A stretch of DNA of 10,144 nt. Source: an uncultured Granulosicoccaceae bacterium. Its GTDB lineage: Bacteria > Pseudomonadota > Gammaproteobacteria > CALCKW01. The position numbers were made by a program, and so were the translations under genes. This document shows, piece after piece, positions 1 to 8,286 of the stretch (positions within the stretch are counted from its first letter, which is position 1; every line of letters begins with the position of its first letter). The stretch is taken from contig CALDHJ010000241.1 of NCBI GenBank assembly GCA_937941555.1, positions 1 through 10,144 of the forward strand, read 5' to 3'. Under the pieces are notes generated by a model, which had not been told where the DNA came from, made no database searches, and saw only the letters and a list, made by a program, of their open reading frames with translations.

Positions 1-2
1 AT

Positions 3-1238
3 GTGTATTTCGCGCTGACCGGTGGTCAGTTTGACGGTCACGAATTTGTGCCGGGTGCCGTAGCACGTGGCGCCAGTGCAGTCGTAGTGGAGCGTGAGTG
101 CAGCGAAGACGTGCCGCAGTTAGTGGTTCGCAACGCGCGCCAGGCCCTTGGTGAAATTGCGGCGTTGTGGCTTGCGCAGTCGAACGCCAAGCGGGTTGCC
201 TTGACCGGCAGCAACGGCAAGACCACGGTCAAGGAAATGCTGCGCTCGGTGTTTTCATTGCTCGGCAATACGCTCGCGACTGACGGCAACCTCAACAACG
301 ATGTCGGCCTGCCTCTGACTCTTTTTCGAATCGACCGCAATGTGGAATACGCGGTCCTCGAGATGGGTGCAAACCACGCCGGCGAAATCGATTGGCTCGC
401 GTCTCTGGTCAAGCCTGATATCGCGGTGGTCAACAACGTCGGCCCGGCGCACCTCGACGGCTTCGGTAGCTTGCAGGGCGTTGCGGCAGCCAAGGGCGAG
501 ATATTCGAGCACGTGAGCGCGGATGGTGTGGCGGTGGTGAATCTCGATGAATTTGCCGCCGATGACTGGATCGCACGCACGTCAGCCGGTCGGGTAGTGG
601 GATTTTCGTTCAAGTCGGGTGGCGATCTGCACGCCGAGATAGTCGCTGATGGCGAGATCGATATCGTCGAAGCGGGTGAGACCCATTCGCTGCAGATTCC
701 ACTGGCCGGCGAACACAACCTTCAGAACGCCTTGACCGTAGCCGCGGTCTGTCGCGGCCTCGGTGTTGAGTGGTCCGTGATTCAGGCGGGCCTTGCCGCA
801 ATGAACGCGGTGCCGGGGCGACTCGTTTCCAGCCGTGTTGGCGGCGTGTTGATTCTCGACGACAGCTACAACGCGAACCCCGCTTCTGCCGCTGCGGCGC
901 TCAAGGTGCTCGCGGGTCACACGGGTGGTCGTCGCTGGTGCGTACTGGGTGAGATGGCCGAATTGGGCGAGGATGCCGGCGACCTGCACCGCAAGGTGGG
1001 TCGTCAGGCGGCGCAACTGGGTATCGAGTGCTTCCTGAGCATTGGCGAGCACGCTGTTGATGCACGGCGCGGTTTCGGCGCCAAGGGCGTCGACTACCGT
1101 GATCACGACGCGCTGATCGGCGACCTCGTCGCTGCGGTGCAGCCCGGCGACACGGTGTTGGTGAAAGGGTCGCGCTCGGCAAAAATGGAACGTGTGGTGG
1201 ATGCGGTGAAAGCCGCGCTCGAGGAGCGTCTCGCATGA
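3..1238 (+). CDS. murF: UDP-N-acetylmuramoyl-tripeptide--D-alanyl-D-alanine ligase MurF (5' partial)
   Basis: Cytoplasmic ATP-dependent Mur ligase that joins D-Ala-D-Ala to UDP-MurNAc-tripeptide, the last soluble step of peptidoglycan precursor synthesis. 411 codons are visible. The reading frame is open to the left edge, and the first visible residues align to about residue 40 of the roughly 450-residue E. coli protein, so the true start lies upstream and the GTG at 3 is an internal valine. Visible motifs (residues counted from base 3): P-loop TGSNGKTT 68-75, NLNND 96-100, the EMGANH segment 120-125, AAKGEIF 162-168 with the lysine equivalent to the carbamylated Lys of other Mur ligases (inferred), GEHN 236-239, PGRL 271-274, the MurF-type DDSYNANP 286-293 (MurE has DNPR instead), LGEMAELG 315-322 and [10 protein letters not shown] 387-396. 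The gene ends in an ATGA overlap with mraY. Identity is certain; only the 5' end is missing. Confidence 0.97.
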   Translation: MYFALTGGQFDGHEFVPGAVARGASAVVVERECSEDVPQLVVRNARQALGEIAALWLAQSNAKRVALTGSNGKTTVKEMLRSVFSLLGNTLATDGNLNNDVGLPLTLFRIDRNVEYAVLEMGANHAGEIDWLASLVKPDIAVVNNVGPAHLDGFGSLQGVAAAKGEIFEHVSADGVAVVNLDEFAADDWIARTSAGRVVGFSFKSGGDLHAEIVADGEIDIVEAGETHSLQIPLAGEHNLQNALTVAAVCRGLGVEWSVIQAGLAAMNAVPGRLVSSRVGGVLILDDSYNANPASAAAALKVLAGHTGGRRWCVLGEMAELGEDAGDLHRKVGRQAAQLGIECFLSIGEHAVDARRGFGAKGVDYRDHDALIGDLVAAVQPGDTVLVKGSRSAKMERVVDAVKAALEERLA

Positions 1239-2317
1239 TGCTGCTCCTCTCGGACTGGCTGGGCCAGTTGGATTCCGGTTTCGAAGTGCTGCGGTACGTG
1301 ACGTTGCGCTCGATCATGGCGGCACTCACGGCGCTGCTCATCTCGCTGCTGATCGGTCCGCGCCTGATCCGTTTCCTGACCCGCGAAAGCATCGGCCAGC
1401 AGGTGCGTGACGACGGCCCGGCTTCGCACTTTGACAAGCGCGGCACACCGACCATGGGCGGCGCCTTGATCCTCGTCGCCATGGCCGTCTCGGTGCTGTT
1501 GTGGTCCGATCTCGGTGTGCACCAGGTCTGGATTGTATTGATCACCACCCTCGCGTTCGGCGCTATCGGGTGGGTCGACGATTACCGCAAGATCGTGCAC
1601 AAGAACAGTGCCGGATTGTCCGCGCGCGAGAAGTACACCTGGCAAACGCTCTGCGGATTCGGCGCAGTAGTGGCCTTGTACGCCCTGTCCGAGTCACCGG
1701 TCGAAACAACGCTGATCGTGCCGTTCTTCAAAGACCTGACCCTGGCGATGGGCATCCTGTTCATCCCCTTTGCCTACCTGGTAGTGGTCGGGACCAGCAA
1801 CGCGGTCAACCTCACTGATGGCCTGGACGGTCTTGCCATCATGCCGACGGTGCTGGTCGCCGCCGGGCTTGCGGTCTTCGCATATCTCAGTGGGCACTCC
1901 GTATTCGCCCAGTACCTGAACATCCCCTACATCCGCGATGCCGGTGAAATGGGGGTCATCTGTGCTGCCATCTGCGGTGCCGGTCTTGGTTTCTTGTGGT
2001 TCAACACCTACCCGGCTCAGGTATTCATGGGCGATGTCGGCGCGCTGGCGCTCGGCGCTGCGCTTGGGTTGATTGCCGTGGTGGTGCGCCAGGAGCTCGC
2101 GTTGTTGGTCATGGGCGGTGTGTTTGTCATGGAAACCGTCTCCGTGATTCTGCAAGTGGCCTCGTTCAAGCTCACGGGCAAGCGCCTCTTTCGCATGGCG
2201 CCGATCCACCACCACTTCGAGCTCAAGGGCTGGCCCGAGCCCCGCGTCATTGTCCGTTTCTGGATCATCACCGTCATTCTGGTGTTGGTCGGTCTGTCCA
2301 CGTTGAAGATTCGCTAA
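1235..2317 (+). CDS. mraY: Phospho-N-acetylmuramoyl-pentapeptide-transferase MraY
   Basis: Integral inner-membrane enzyme that transfers phospho-MurNAc-pentapeptide from UDP to undecaprenyl phosphate, forming lipid I. The product is 360 aa, the same length as E. coli MraY, with about ten hydrophobic segments (roughly 25-45, 73-93, 97-115, 133-151, 167-187, 199-219, 237-256, 262-282, 287-307, 337-357). Family motifs are intact: [18 protein letters not shown] 59-76, the catalytic aspartate pair D115/D116 in [20 protein letters not shown] 189-201, [13 protein letters not shown] 257-269 with the third catalytic aspartate D267, and the HHH motif 325-327 in MAPIHHH. ATG at 1235 overlaps the murF stop (ATGA) and has GAGGAG at 1221-1226, 8 bases upstream. 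The adjacent in-frame ATG at 1238 would shorten the protein by one residue and cannot be excluded. The C-terminus ends in STLKIR, as is typical. Confidence 0.98.
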   Translation: MMLLLSDWLGQLDSGFEVLRYVTLRSIMAALTALLISLLIGPRLIRFLTRESIGQQVRDDGPASHFDKRGTPTMGGALILVAMAVSVLLWSDLGVHQVWIVLITTLAFGAIGWVDDYRKIVHKNSAGLSAREKYTWQTLCGFGAVVALYALSESPVETTLIVPFFKDLTLAMGILFIPFAYLVVVGTSNAVNLTDGLDGLAIMPTVLVAAGLAVFAYLSGHSVFAQYLNIPYIRDAGEMGVICAAICGAGLGFLWFNTYPAQVFMGDVGALALGAALGLIAVVVRQELALLVMGGVFVMETVSVILQVASFKLTGKRLFRMAPIHHHFELKGWPEPRVIVRFWIITVILVLVGLSTLKIR

Positions 2318-2321
2318 GCCT

Positions 2322-3662
2322 ATGCCTGCGCTCGATCTGACAAAGCGATACACGGTGGTCGGCCTCGGCGTGACCGGGCGCTCCGTGGTGCGTTTTCTAC
2401 GGGCGCGCGGCGCAACCGTGTTTGCAGTAGACGAGCAGGCGAATGCTGACGTTGCAGCGTCGGTGGAGTCAGAGTTTCCCGGATTGGGTTGCTCGGTTGG
2501 GCCAACAGACGCGAGCTGCCTCGACCATACCGATGTGCTGGTACCGAGCCCCGGTGTGCCTCGAGACGCAGACCTGGTTGCGGCCGCCCGCGAGCGCGGT
2601 CTCGAGATCGTGGGCGACATCGAGTTGTTCGCGCGGGTGGTTGATCGTCCGGTCATTGCGGTGACGGGCACGAACGGCAAGAGCACGGTGGTGTCGATGG
2701 TCGACGCCTGCGGCGCGGCAAGTCATTTGCGCGTGGCGACCGGCGGCAACCTCGGCACGCCGGCGCTCGATCTGCTCGCGGACGGTGTCGATGTCTACCT
2801 GCTCGAACTTTCCAGTTACCAGCTTGAGACAACGTCATCCCTCGCACCGTTTGCTGCGGCTGTGCTCAATGTCACGCCTGATCACCTCGACCGCTACCCA
2901 GGTGGCCTCGATGAATACGCGGCGGCGAAAGCGCGGATCTTTCGCGGCGCACAGCATTGCCTTGCGCCGCTGGGCGACGTGCTTGCACTGCCGCGCGAAT
3001 TGAACGACGGCCAGCAACTGACCACGGTGGCGGTGGAAGGTGAGGGCGCTGATGTGGCGGTTATCGAGCGCGCCGGTTCGCAGTGGATCGCGGTCGGTGG
3101 TAAACCGATTCTGCCCGTTGGTCGGGTTGCGGCACCGGGTTCGCACAACCTCGTCAACGCGTGTTTTGCCGCTGCGCTTGCGCGCCTGGCGGGCCTTGCC
3201 AATGACGCCATTGTCGACGGCCTGTCGTCGTTCACAGGTTTGCCCCACCGCACCCAGTGTGTGCGCCAGGTCCACGGGGTCCGGTTCATTAATGATTCCA
3301 AAGGCACCAATGTTGGTGCGACCTGTACCGCCCTCGAGGGTATGACGGCGCCGACAGTTCTGATCGCAGGCGGTGTGGGCAAAGACCAGGATTTTCAGCC
3401 GCTCGCTACCGCGCTTCGCCAGAAGGGCCGCGCATTGATCGTCTTTGGTCGAGATGCTGAACGCATTGCATCGGCTGTCAATCGAGCCGTCCCGACGCAT
3501 ACGGTCGGCCATCTCGACGAGGCAGTGTCGTTGGCTCAGTCATTGGCTCAGCCGGGAGACACCGTGCTGTTCTCGCCCGCCTGTTCAAGCTTCGACATGT
3601 TTCGCAATTTCGAAGAGCGCGGTAACGCGTTTGTCGAAACCGTGGAGGCCTTGTCAGCATGA
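2322..3662 (+). CDS. murD: UDP-N-acetylmuramoylalanine--D-glutamate ligase MurD
   Basis: Cytoplasmic Mur ligase adding D-glutamate to UDP-MurNAc-L-Ala. At 446 aa it is slightly longer than E. coli MurD (about 438). The N-terminal Rossmann-like UDP-binding domain starts with VVGLGVTGRSV (12-22) and includes the SPGV segment 76-79 and IVGDIELF 96-103. The central ATPase domain has the P-loop TGTNGKST 115-122, LELSSYQLE 161-169, NVTPDHLDRY 183-192 and AAKARIF 201-207, with K203 equivalent to the carbamylated Lys198 of E. coli. SHN lies at 274-276. The C-terminal domain has LPHR 307-310, NDSKGTN 324-330, GGVGKD 350-355 and SPACSSFDMF 418-427. The start is 4 bases after the mraY stop, the only non-overlapping junction in the window. 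Only weak purine runs precede it (GAAG at 2305-2308, 13 bases away). The stop overlaps the ftsW start as ATGA. Confidence 0.97.
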   Translation: MPALDLTKRYTVVGLGVTGRSVVRFLRARGATVFAVDEQANADVAASVESEFPGLGCSVGPTDASCLDHTDVLVPSPGVPRDADLVAAARERGLEIVGDIELFARVVDRPVIAVTGTNGKSTVVSMVDACGAASHLRVATGGNLGTPALDLLADGVDVYLLELSSYQLETTSSLAPFAAAVLNVTPDHLDRYPGGLDEYAAAKARIFRGAQHCLAPLGDVLALPRELNDGQQLTTVAVEGEGADVAVIERAGSQWIAVGGKPILPVGRVAAPGSHNLVNACFAAALARLAGLANDAIVDGLSSFTGLPHRTQCVRQVHGVRFINDSKGTNVGATCTALEGMTAPTVLIAGGVGKDQDFQPLATALRQKGRALIVFGRDAERIASAVNRAVPTHTVGHLDEAVSLAQSLAQPGDTVLFSPACSSFDMFRNFEERGNAFVETVEALSA

Positions 3663-4840
3663 GCTTCAATCTGTTTGTCGGCCCAAAGGGCAAGTCTTTG
3701 TCGGTTGACCGCGCCGTCAGCGCACTTGACTGGCCACTGATCGGATTGCTGTTTCTGATGCTCGGCATTGGTCTGGTGGTTGTCGAGTCGGCGTCCATCA
3801 CGGTTGCCGAGACGCGCCACGGTGATCCTTTCTTCTTTCTCAAACGACAGCTCTTTGCCGTGCTGCTCGGGACGGCTGTTGCGCTGTGGATCGTGTTCCG
3901 GTTCACGGTCGAAGACATGGAAAACTGGGCGCCGCTGATCTGCCTCGCTGTTCTTGTGGCACTGGTGGTCGTGCTGATTCCCGGTATCGGCCACAAGGTG
4001 AACGGCGCACAGCGCTGGATTCGCCTGGGTGTCATGAATGTGCAGGTGTCGGAGTTTGCGAAGATCGCAACAACGCTCTATGTCGCAAGCTACCTCATGC
4101 GCCATGGCGAGCGGTTGCAATCGAGCTTCGACGCGTTCATCAAGCCACTGATTCTGTTGAGCCTCGCGGGCGTTTTGTGCCTGCTCGAGCCGGACTATGG
4201 TGCGACAGTCGTGTTGATGACCATTGCCGTCGGGATGATTTTTCTCGGCGGTGCGCGGGTGGGTCAGTTCTTCCTCTGTCTGATTCTGTTGGTCGCGATC
4301 GGTGGATTCTTCATCTACATCTCCGACTACCGGATGAACCGGGTCGTGAGCTTTTTCGATCCGTGGTCGGACCCCTTTGGCGGCGCCTTCCAGTTGGTGC
4401 AGTCGTTGATCGCGGTTGGATCGGGTGCACTGACCGGTGTCGGTTTCGGCGGCAGCGTCCAGAAGTTGCTCTACCTGCCCGAGGCACACACGGATTTCGT
4501 CTTCGCGGTCTACGCCGAGGAATTGGGTTTGATCGGTGTTGTTGTGCTGGTCGCGCTCTATGCATTGCTGGTTGCCTTGATGATGCGCGTCGCGCGCCGG
4601 GCCGAGCGTGTGAACCGTGGCTTTGGGGCGTTCGTTGTCTACGGCGTGACCATCTGGGTCGCCTGCCAGACGTTCATCAGCATGTCGGTCAACATGGGTT
4701 TGTTGCCGACCAAGGGTCTGACGCTGCCGTTCATGAGTTATGGCGGGAGCAGCGCGCTGGCGTTGTGCATTGCCTTCGGGATCGTGGTTCGGATCGGCCT
4801 GGAAGCCACGCTCTATGACACGCGGGAGGGCCGGTCATGA
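3659..4840 (+). CDS. ftsW: Septal peptidoglycan glycosyltransferase FtsW (SEDS family)
   Basis: Polytopic inner-membrane SEDS protein that polymerises lipid II at the septum together with the transpeptidase FtsI (PBP3). The product is 393 aa, a little shorter than E. coli FtsW (414), with about ten hydrophobic segments (roughly 24-44, 64-83, 92-110, 132-147, 163-180, 183-199, 203-222, 284-310, 322-345, 362-381). Motifs: NGAQRWIRLG 115-124, EPDYGA 177-182, the large periplasmic loop with YLPEAHTD 272-279 whose D279 matches the proposed catalytic aspartate of SEDS enzymes, EELG 287-290, LPTKGLTLP 349-357 and SYGGSS 360-365. LPTKGLTLP, the YLPEAHTD context and the dcw location indicate FtsW rather than its paralogue RodA. 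Two positions look slightly off the usual pattern: VQVSEFAK 128-135, where I expect QPSE, and FGGSVQK 263-269, where GNSVQK is common. ATG at 3659 overlaps the murD stop; GGAGG at 3644-3648 lies 10 bases upstream. Confidence 0.97.
   Translation: MSFNLFVGPKGKSLSVDRAVSALDWPLIGLLFLMLGIGLVVVESASITVAETRHGDPFFFLKRQLFAVLLGTAVALWIVFRFTVEDMENWAPLICLAVLVALVVVLIPGIGHKVNGAQRWIRLGVMNVQVSEFAKIATTLYVASYLMRHGERLQSSFDAFIKPLILLSLAGVLCLLEPDYGATVVLMTIAVGMIFLGGARVGQFFLCLILLVAIGGFFIYISDYRMNRVVSFFDPWSDPFGGAFQLVQSLIAVGSGALTGVGFGGSVQKLLYLPEAHTDFVFAVYAEELGLIGVVVLVALYALLVALMMRVARRAERVNRGFGAFVVYGVTIWVACQTFISMSVNMGLLPTKGLTLPFMSYGGSSALALCIAFGIVVRIGLEATLYDTREGRS
4824..4830 (+). promoter_or_regulatory. Strong Shine-Dalgarno site for murG
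   Basis: GGGAGGG lies within the last codons of ftsW, with the GGAGG core 7 bases before the murG ATG at 4837. It supports this start and suggests efficient translational coupling from ftsW to murG. Confidence 0.55.
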
Positions 4841-5907
4841 CGGACCGTCCGGTGTTGATCGCAGCTGGTGGAACCGGTGGCCATGTGTTTCCGGCACTCG
4901 CAGTTGCCGAGAAGCTCCAGAAAGCCGGTGTGCGGGTTGTCTGGATGGGCACGCGCCGCGGTATCGAGTCGCGCCTGGTGCCGGATGCCGGACTGGATAT
5001 CGAGTGGATTTCAGTCAGTGGATTGCGTGGCAAGGGTGTCCTCAAGCTGCTGCGGGCGCCGATCGATATCGCTGTCGCCTGCTTTCAGGCGATGCTGATC
5101 GTGCGCCGCCAGAATCCCCGTGCGGTGCTGGGTATGGGGGGCTTCGTCTCCGGGCCGGGTGGTCTGATCGCCTGGTTGTTGGGCCGCCCCCTGATCATCC
5201 ACGAACAAAATGCCGTGCCGGGCACAACCAACCGCTGGCTGTCACGTATTGCAAGCCGCGTGCTCGAAGCGGTGCCGGGCACTTTCGCCGAGCGCATTGG
5301 TGCCTTGTGTACCGGGAATCCGGTGCGAGATGCGCTGCACCGCACCCCCGTTGTGGCGGCCTCCACATCGTTGAGTGATTCACCGCTTCGCGTATTGGTC
5401 CTTGGTGGCAGTCAGGGCGCACGCGCCTTGAACATGGTGGTGCCGGTCGCGGTCTCCCGTTCGACGCACTTCGATGTCTGGCATCAATGCGGACGCACAG
5501 ATGAAGACACTACCAAGCGCCTGTACGCAGAGCAGGGTATCGACGCACGTGTCGAGGCCTTCATCGACGACATGGCCGAGGCCTACGGTTGGGCCGATCT
5601 GGTTGTCTGCCGCTCGGGTGCCATGACCGTGGCGGAACTCGCTGCGACCGGACGGGGTGGTGTGCTGGTGCCGTACCCGCACGCGATTGATGATCACCAG
5701 ACGGCGAATGGCAGTGCGATGGTGCGAGCCGGGGCTGCAATGTTGTTGCCGGAAACCCAGTTTGATGCCGCAACACTGCACAACGTGCTGACCGAATTGC
5801 ACGAGAACCGCGAGCGAGTTGTCGCTATGGCGACGGCGGCCCGCGCTCTGGCACGGCCACGGGCTGCAGACGATGTGGCGAGTCTGGTCGAGGAGTTAGC
5901 GGTATGA
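4837..5907 (+). CDS. murG: UDP-GlcNAc:undecaprenyl-PP-MurNAc-pentapeptide GlcNAc transferase MurG
   Basis: Peripheral inner-membrane GT-B glycosyltransferase (family GT28) that adds GlcNAc to lipid I, giving lipid II on the cytoplasmic face. At 356 aa it matches E. coli MurG (355). The N-terminal lipid I-binding domain has the first glycine loop [11 protein letters not shown] 11-21, GLRGKG 62-67, the second glycine-rich loop MGGFVSGP 100-107 and HEQNAVPG 122-129. GNPVR is at 160-164. The C-terminal UDP-GlcNAc domain has the third glycine loop LGGSQGAR 189-196, SGAMTVAEL 260-268 with the conserved glutamate E267, and [14 protein letters not shown] 279-292 (DDHQ, nucleotide-sugar binding). The start overlaps the ftsW stop as ATGA and is preceded by a strong GGGAGGG at 4824-4830. 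Placing the lipid II-making enzyme right after the lipid II polymerase gene is normal for this cluster. Confidence 0.98.
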   Translation: MTDRPVLIAAGGTGGHVFPALAVAEKLQKAGVRVVWMGTRRGIESRLVPDAGLDIEWISVSGLRGKGVLKLLRAPIDIAVACFQAMLIVRRQNPRAVLGMGGFVSGPGGLIAWLLGRPLIIHEQNAVPGTTNRWLSRIASRVLEAVPGTFAERIGALCTGNPVRDALHRTPVVAASTSLSDSPLRVLVLGGSQGARALNMVVPVAVSRSTHFDVWHQCGRTDEDTTKRLYAEQGIDARVEAFIDDMAEAYGWADLVVCRSGAMTVAELAATGRGGVLVPYPHAIDDHQTANGSAMVRAGAAMLLPETQFDAATLHNVLTELHENRERVVAMATAARALARPRAADDVASLVEELAV

Positions 5908-7361
5908 GCGACACACGCGTCTCTGCAGCCGAACGTTGGCCGCGTGAACGGGTCAACCGAATCCACTTCGTTGGCATCGGTGGCGTCGGCATGGGCGGGA
6001 TAGCCGAAGTGCTGTTGAACCTTGGCTACAACGTGACCGGATCTGATCGCGCCGAAAATGCGATGACGCGTCAACTCAGCGACCTCGGTGCCGGTATCGT
6101 GTTCAAGCACGTTGGCGCGAATGTTTTCGGGGCTGACGTCGTCGTCGTGTCATCGGCCATTCGGGCGGACAATCCTGAAGTCGTCGCGGCCAACGAGGCG
6201 CGGATACCAGTTGTGCCCCGTGCCGAAATGCTTGCCGAACTGATGCGCTTCCGGCTTGGTATTGCCGTCGCCGGCACCCATGGAAAAACTACCACCACCA
6301 GCCTGGTGGCGAGTGTTCTCAGTGAGGGTCAGCTCGATCCGACTTTCGTGATCGGTGGTCGCCTCAACAGCGCCGGCACCAATGCCCGTCTGGGTCAGAG
6401 TGATTGGCTGGTGGCAGAGGCCGATGAGAGCGATGCGTCTTTCCTGCACTTGAATCCGGTGATGAGTGTGGTCACCAACATCGATGCAGACCACCTCGAG
6501 AACTACGGCGGCAGCTTCGATACCTACCGCAAGACATTCCTGGAATTCTTGCACCGGCTGCCCTTCTACGGGCTGGCGGTGTTGTGCCTTGATGATGAGA
6601 ACGTGCGCGAACTGCTGCCGCAGCTGCAGCGCAAGTTCGTGACCTACGGAGAGTCGGCGGACGCTGACATCCGCGCCGAGAACATCCACGCCGATGGCCT
6701 GTGCATGGTATTCGACGCGGTGTTTGCCGAAGGTGTGCGTCTCGACGGCATTCGGTTGAACATGCCCGGCAAGCACAATGTACTCAACGCGCTGTCGGCC
6801 ATTGCCGTCTCGCGCGAGCTGGGTGTTGGCCTCGACGATATCATCGGCGCATTGCAGCGCTTCCAAGGTGTCGGTCGACGCGTGCAGCGCTACGGCAGCA
6901 CCGCGGTCGCGGGTCGCCGCGGCGTGTCGGTCGAACTCGTCGATGATTACGCCCACCACCCGAGTGAATTGCGGGCGACCCTCGCTGCCATCCGCGGTGC
7001 CTGGCCGCAGCGCCGGTTGGTCGCGTTGTTTCAGCCGCACCGCTACTCGCGAACGCGCGACCTGTTCGACGAGTTCGTTCAGGCGCTTGAAGGGGTCGAC
7101 CTGCTGGTGTTGAGCGAGGTATATCCCGCGGGCGAAGAGCCTATCGACGGCGCGTGTGGTCGTGACCTTGCCAAGGCAGTCGAGTCCGCGAGTGGCCGCT
7201 CTCCGGTGTTTGTCACTGACCTGCAAGACGCAGTGCCGCGGTTGCGCGTGCTGCTCGAAGACGGCGATGTACTGCTGACCCTTGGTGCCGGCAGCGTGGG
7301 TGCGCTCGCGGCCAAGCTGCCCGAACTGTTGCAAGATGGAGCCGTGTCCAATGTTGGCTAA
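5904..7361 (+). CDS. murC: UDP-N-acetylmuramate--L-alanine ligase MurC
   Basis: Cytoplasmic Mur ligase that adds L-alanine to UDP-MurNAc, the first amino acid of the stem peptide. 485 aa, close to E. coli MurC (491). The N-terminal Rossmann-like domain has [11 protein letters not shown] 22-32 and a VVSSAI segment 81-86. The ATPase domain has the MurC-type P-loop GTHGKTTT 124-131, EADESDASF 172-180, [10 protein letters not shown] 192-201 and GKHN 289-292. The C-terminal domain has DDYAHHPSE 347-355, FQPHRYSRT 376-384 and LGAGS 460-464. GTHGKTTT and QPHRYSRT distinguish it from MurD, MurE and MurF and from the recycling ligase Mpl. ATG at 5904 overlaps the murG stop as ATGA, with GAGGAG at 5890-5895, 8 bases upstream. 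The 3' end overlaps ddl by 11 bases. There is no fusion to ddl and no murB downstream, unlike in some other bacterial groups. Confidence 0.98.
   Translation: MSDTRVSAAERWPRERVNRIHFVGIGGVGMGGIAEVLLNLGYNVTGSDRAENAMTRQLSDLGAGIVFKHVGANVFGADVVVVSSAIRADNPEVVAANEARIPVVPRAEMLAELMRFRLGIAVAGTHGKTTTTSLVASVLSEGQLDPTFVIGGRLNSAGTNARLGQSDWLVAEADESDASFLHLNPVMSVVTNIDADHLENYGGSFDTYRKTFLEFLHRLPFYGLAVLCLDDENVRELLPQLQRKFVTYGESADADIRAENIHADGLCMVFDAVFAEGVRLDGIRLNMPGKHNVLNALSAIAVSRELGVGLDDIIGALQRFQGVGRRVQRYGSTAVAGRRGVSVELVDDYAHHPSELRATLAAIRGAWPQRRLVALFQPHRYSRTRDLFDEFVQALEGVDLLVLSEVYPAGEEPIDGACGRDLAKAVESASGRSPVFVTDLQDAVPRLRVLLEDGDVLLTLGAGSVGALAAKLPELLQDGAVSNVG
7338..7341 (+). promoter_or_regulatory. Shine-Dalgarno site selecting the ddl start
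   Basis: GGAG lies inside the 3' end of murC, 9 bases before ATG 7351. It supports 7351 as the ddl start over ATG 7336, which overlaps this site and has no clear purine-rich site of its own upstream, and over the distant TTG 7282. Confidence 0.6.
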
Positions 7362-8286
7362 ATCGCACAATGTCGCTGCATTCGGTCGGGTTGCTGTTGT
7401 CATGGGCGGCGATTCGGCTGAGCGCGAGATCTCGCTGCTCAGTGGTAACGCGGTGTTGGCGGGCTTGCAGCGTGCAGGCGTTGACGCGTACGCATTGGAT
7501 GCCAGTGGCGACGTGGTGTCCGCACTCAAAGAGGGCGGATTCGATCGTGCGTTCCTGATCCTGCACGGTCCGGGTGGTGAAGACGGCTGTCTGCAAGGGG
7601 CTCTCGAGACCGCGGGAATCGCCTACACCGGCAGCGGTGTTCTTGGATCAGCCTTGGCCATGGACAAGATGCGCACCAAGCAGATGTGTCAGGTGCTCGA
7701 TGTGCCGACCCCGGCGTGGCGTCGCGTCAACAGCGAGGTCGATTGCGAACTGGCAGCCGAAGCGCTCGGATTGCCGTTGATCATCAAGCCCAACCGCGAA
7801 GGCTCGAGCGTCGGTGTGTCGAAGGTTGAGGCGATGCAGTCGCTTGCGCCGGCCTGGGCTGAGGCGAGCCCGTATGGTGCGGTGCTGGCGGAGCAGTTTA
7901 TCGCCGGCATCGAGATTACCGCCACCATACTCAACGGCCAGGCACTGCCACTGGTCAACATGGTGCCGAAGAACGAATTCTACGATTTTGATGCCAAATA
8001 CCGTGACAGTGGCACGGTCTACCACTGCCCGGCAGATATCGATCCGGAGCTGACGCGTCACATTCAGTCACTTGCCCTGGCGGCGTTTGCCGGCGTGGGT
8101 TGTTCGAGCTGGGGTCGGGTCGATTTCATTCTCGACTCTGAAATGCAACCCTGGTTGATCGAAATCAATACCGCACCGGGCATGACGGAGACCAGTTTGG
8201 TGCCGATGTCCGCGCGGGAATACGGCCTGAGTTTTTCAGAGCTGGTCGTCAGCATTCTGGCAGCCAGTTGCGAGGTCGGTGCATGA
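7351..8286 (+). CDS. ddlB: D-alanine--D-alanine ligase (DdlB type)
   Basis: Cytoplasmic ATP-grasp enzyme making D-Ala-D-Ala, the dipeptide that MurF attaches. From ATG 7351 it is 311 aa (E. coli DdlB 306). Motifs: [11 protein letters not shown] 19-29 with E24 equivalent to the D-Ala-binding Glu15 of E. coli, [13 protein letters not shown] 71-83, [13 protein letters not shown] 95-106 region, [14 protein letters not shown] 146-159 (omega-type ATP-grasp loop), FYDFDAKY 210-217, GRVDF 255-259 with metal ligand D258, and [10 protein letters not shown] 271-280. S152 and Y217 complete the Glu-Ser-Tyr set described in E. coli DdlB (assigned by alignment from memory). The frame is open further upstream inside murC (ATG 7336, TTG 7282), but ATG 7351 has GGAG at 7338-7341 with 9-base spacing and gives the family-typical N-terminus. 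It overlaps murC by 11 bases and ftsQ by 4. The symbol reflects its place in the cluster; a second ddl elsewhere cannot be judged. Confidence 0.96.
   Translation: MLAKSHNVAAFGRVAVVMGGDSAEREISLLSGNAVLAGLQRAGVDAYALDASGDVVSALKEGGFDRAFLILHGPGGEDGCLQGALETAGIAYTGSGVLGSALAMDKMRTKQMCQVLDVPTPAWRRVNSEVDCELAAEALGLPLIIKPNREGSSVGVSKVEAMQSLAPAWAEASPYGAVLAEQFIAGIEITATILNGQALPLVNMVPKNEFYDFDAKYRDSGTVYHCPADIDPELTRHIQSLALAAFAGVGCSSWGRVDFILDSEMQPWLIEINTAPGMTETSLVPMSAREYGLSFSELVVSILAASCEVGA
8272..8275 (+). promoter_or_regulatory. Shine-Dalgarno site selecting the ftsQ start
   Basis: GAGG lies inside the 3' end of ddl, 7 bases before ATG 8283. It favours the ATGA-overlap start over the in-frame TTG at 8268, which would place this site inside the coding sequence. 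Confidence 0.55.

Noticed and set aside
1694..2686. 330-codon - strand open frame across mraY and murD
   Set aside because: Low-complexity composition with no domain, it crosses a gene junction, and it is antisense to two well-supported genes. GC-bias shadow.
3291..3311. NDSKGTN in MurD instead of NDSKATN
   Set aside because: The essential lysine and flanking residues are kept and, as far as I recall, glycine at this position is seen in other proteobacterial MurD proteins. Not evidence of altered function.
3548..4489. 313-codon - strand open frame opposite ftsW
   Set aside because: Rich in Q, E, H and D, as expected from the complement of a hydrophobic membrane-protein gene. No motif or convincing start signal.
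3886..4818. 310-codon + strand frame overlapping ftsW in another phase
   Set aside because: Arginine/cysteine-rich out-of-frame reading of ftsW, which is itself complete and well conserved.
7282..7350. Extended ddl N-terminus from TTG 7282 or ATG 7336
   Set aside because: The extension is an out-of-phase reading of the murC 3' end with several cysteines and no family similarity. ATG 7351 has the best SD site and gives the normal length.
7359..7361. Absence of murB between murC and ddl as a possible gene loss
   Set aside because: E. coli and many gammaproteobacteria lack murB here and carry it elsewhere, so this is the ordinary arrangement.
6150..7529. 459-codon open frame on the - strand across murC and the start of ddl
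   Set aside because: It lies antisense to MurC, whose motifs are complete, and its translation is an H/Q/R/A/D-rich mix with no recognisable motif. Long antisense open frames are expected opposite GC-rich genes.
8268..8282. FtsQ start at TTG 8268
   Set aside because: It would add five residues and bury the GAGG site. ATG 8283 has the ATGA overlap seen at most other junctions.
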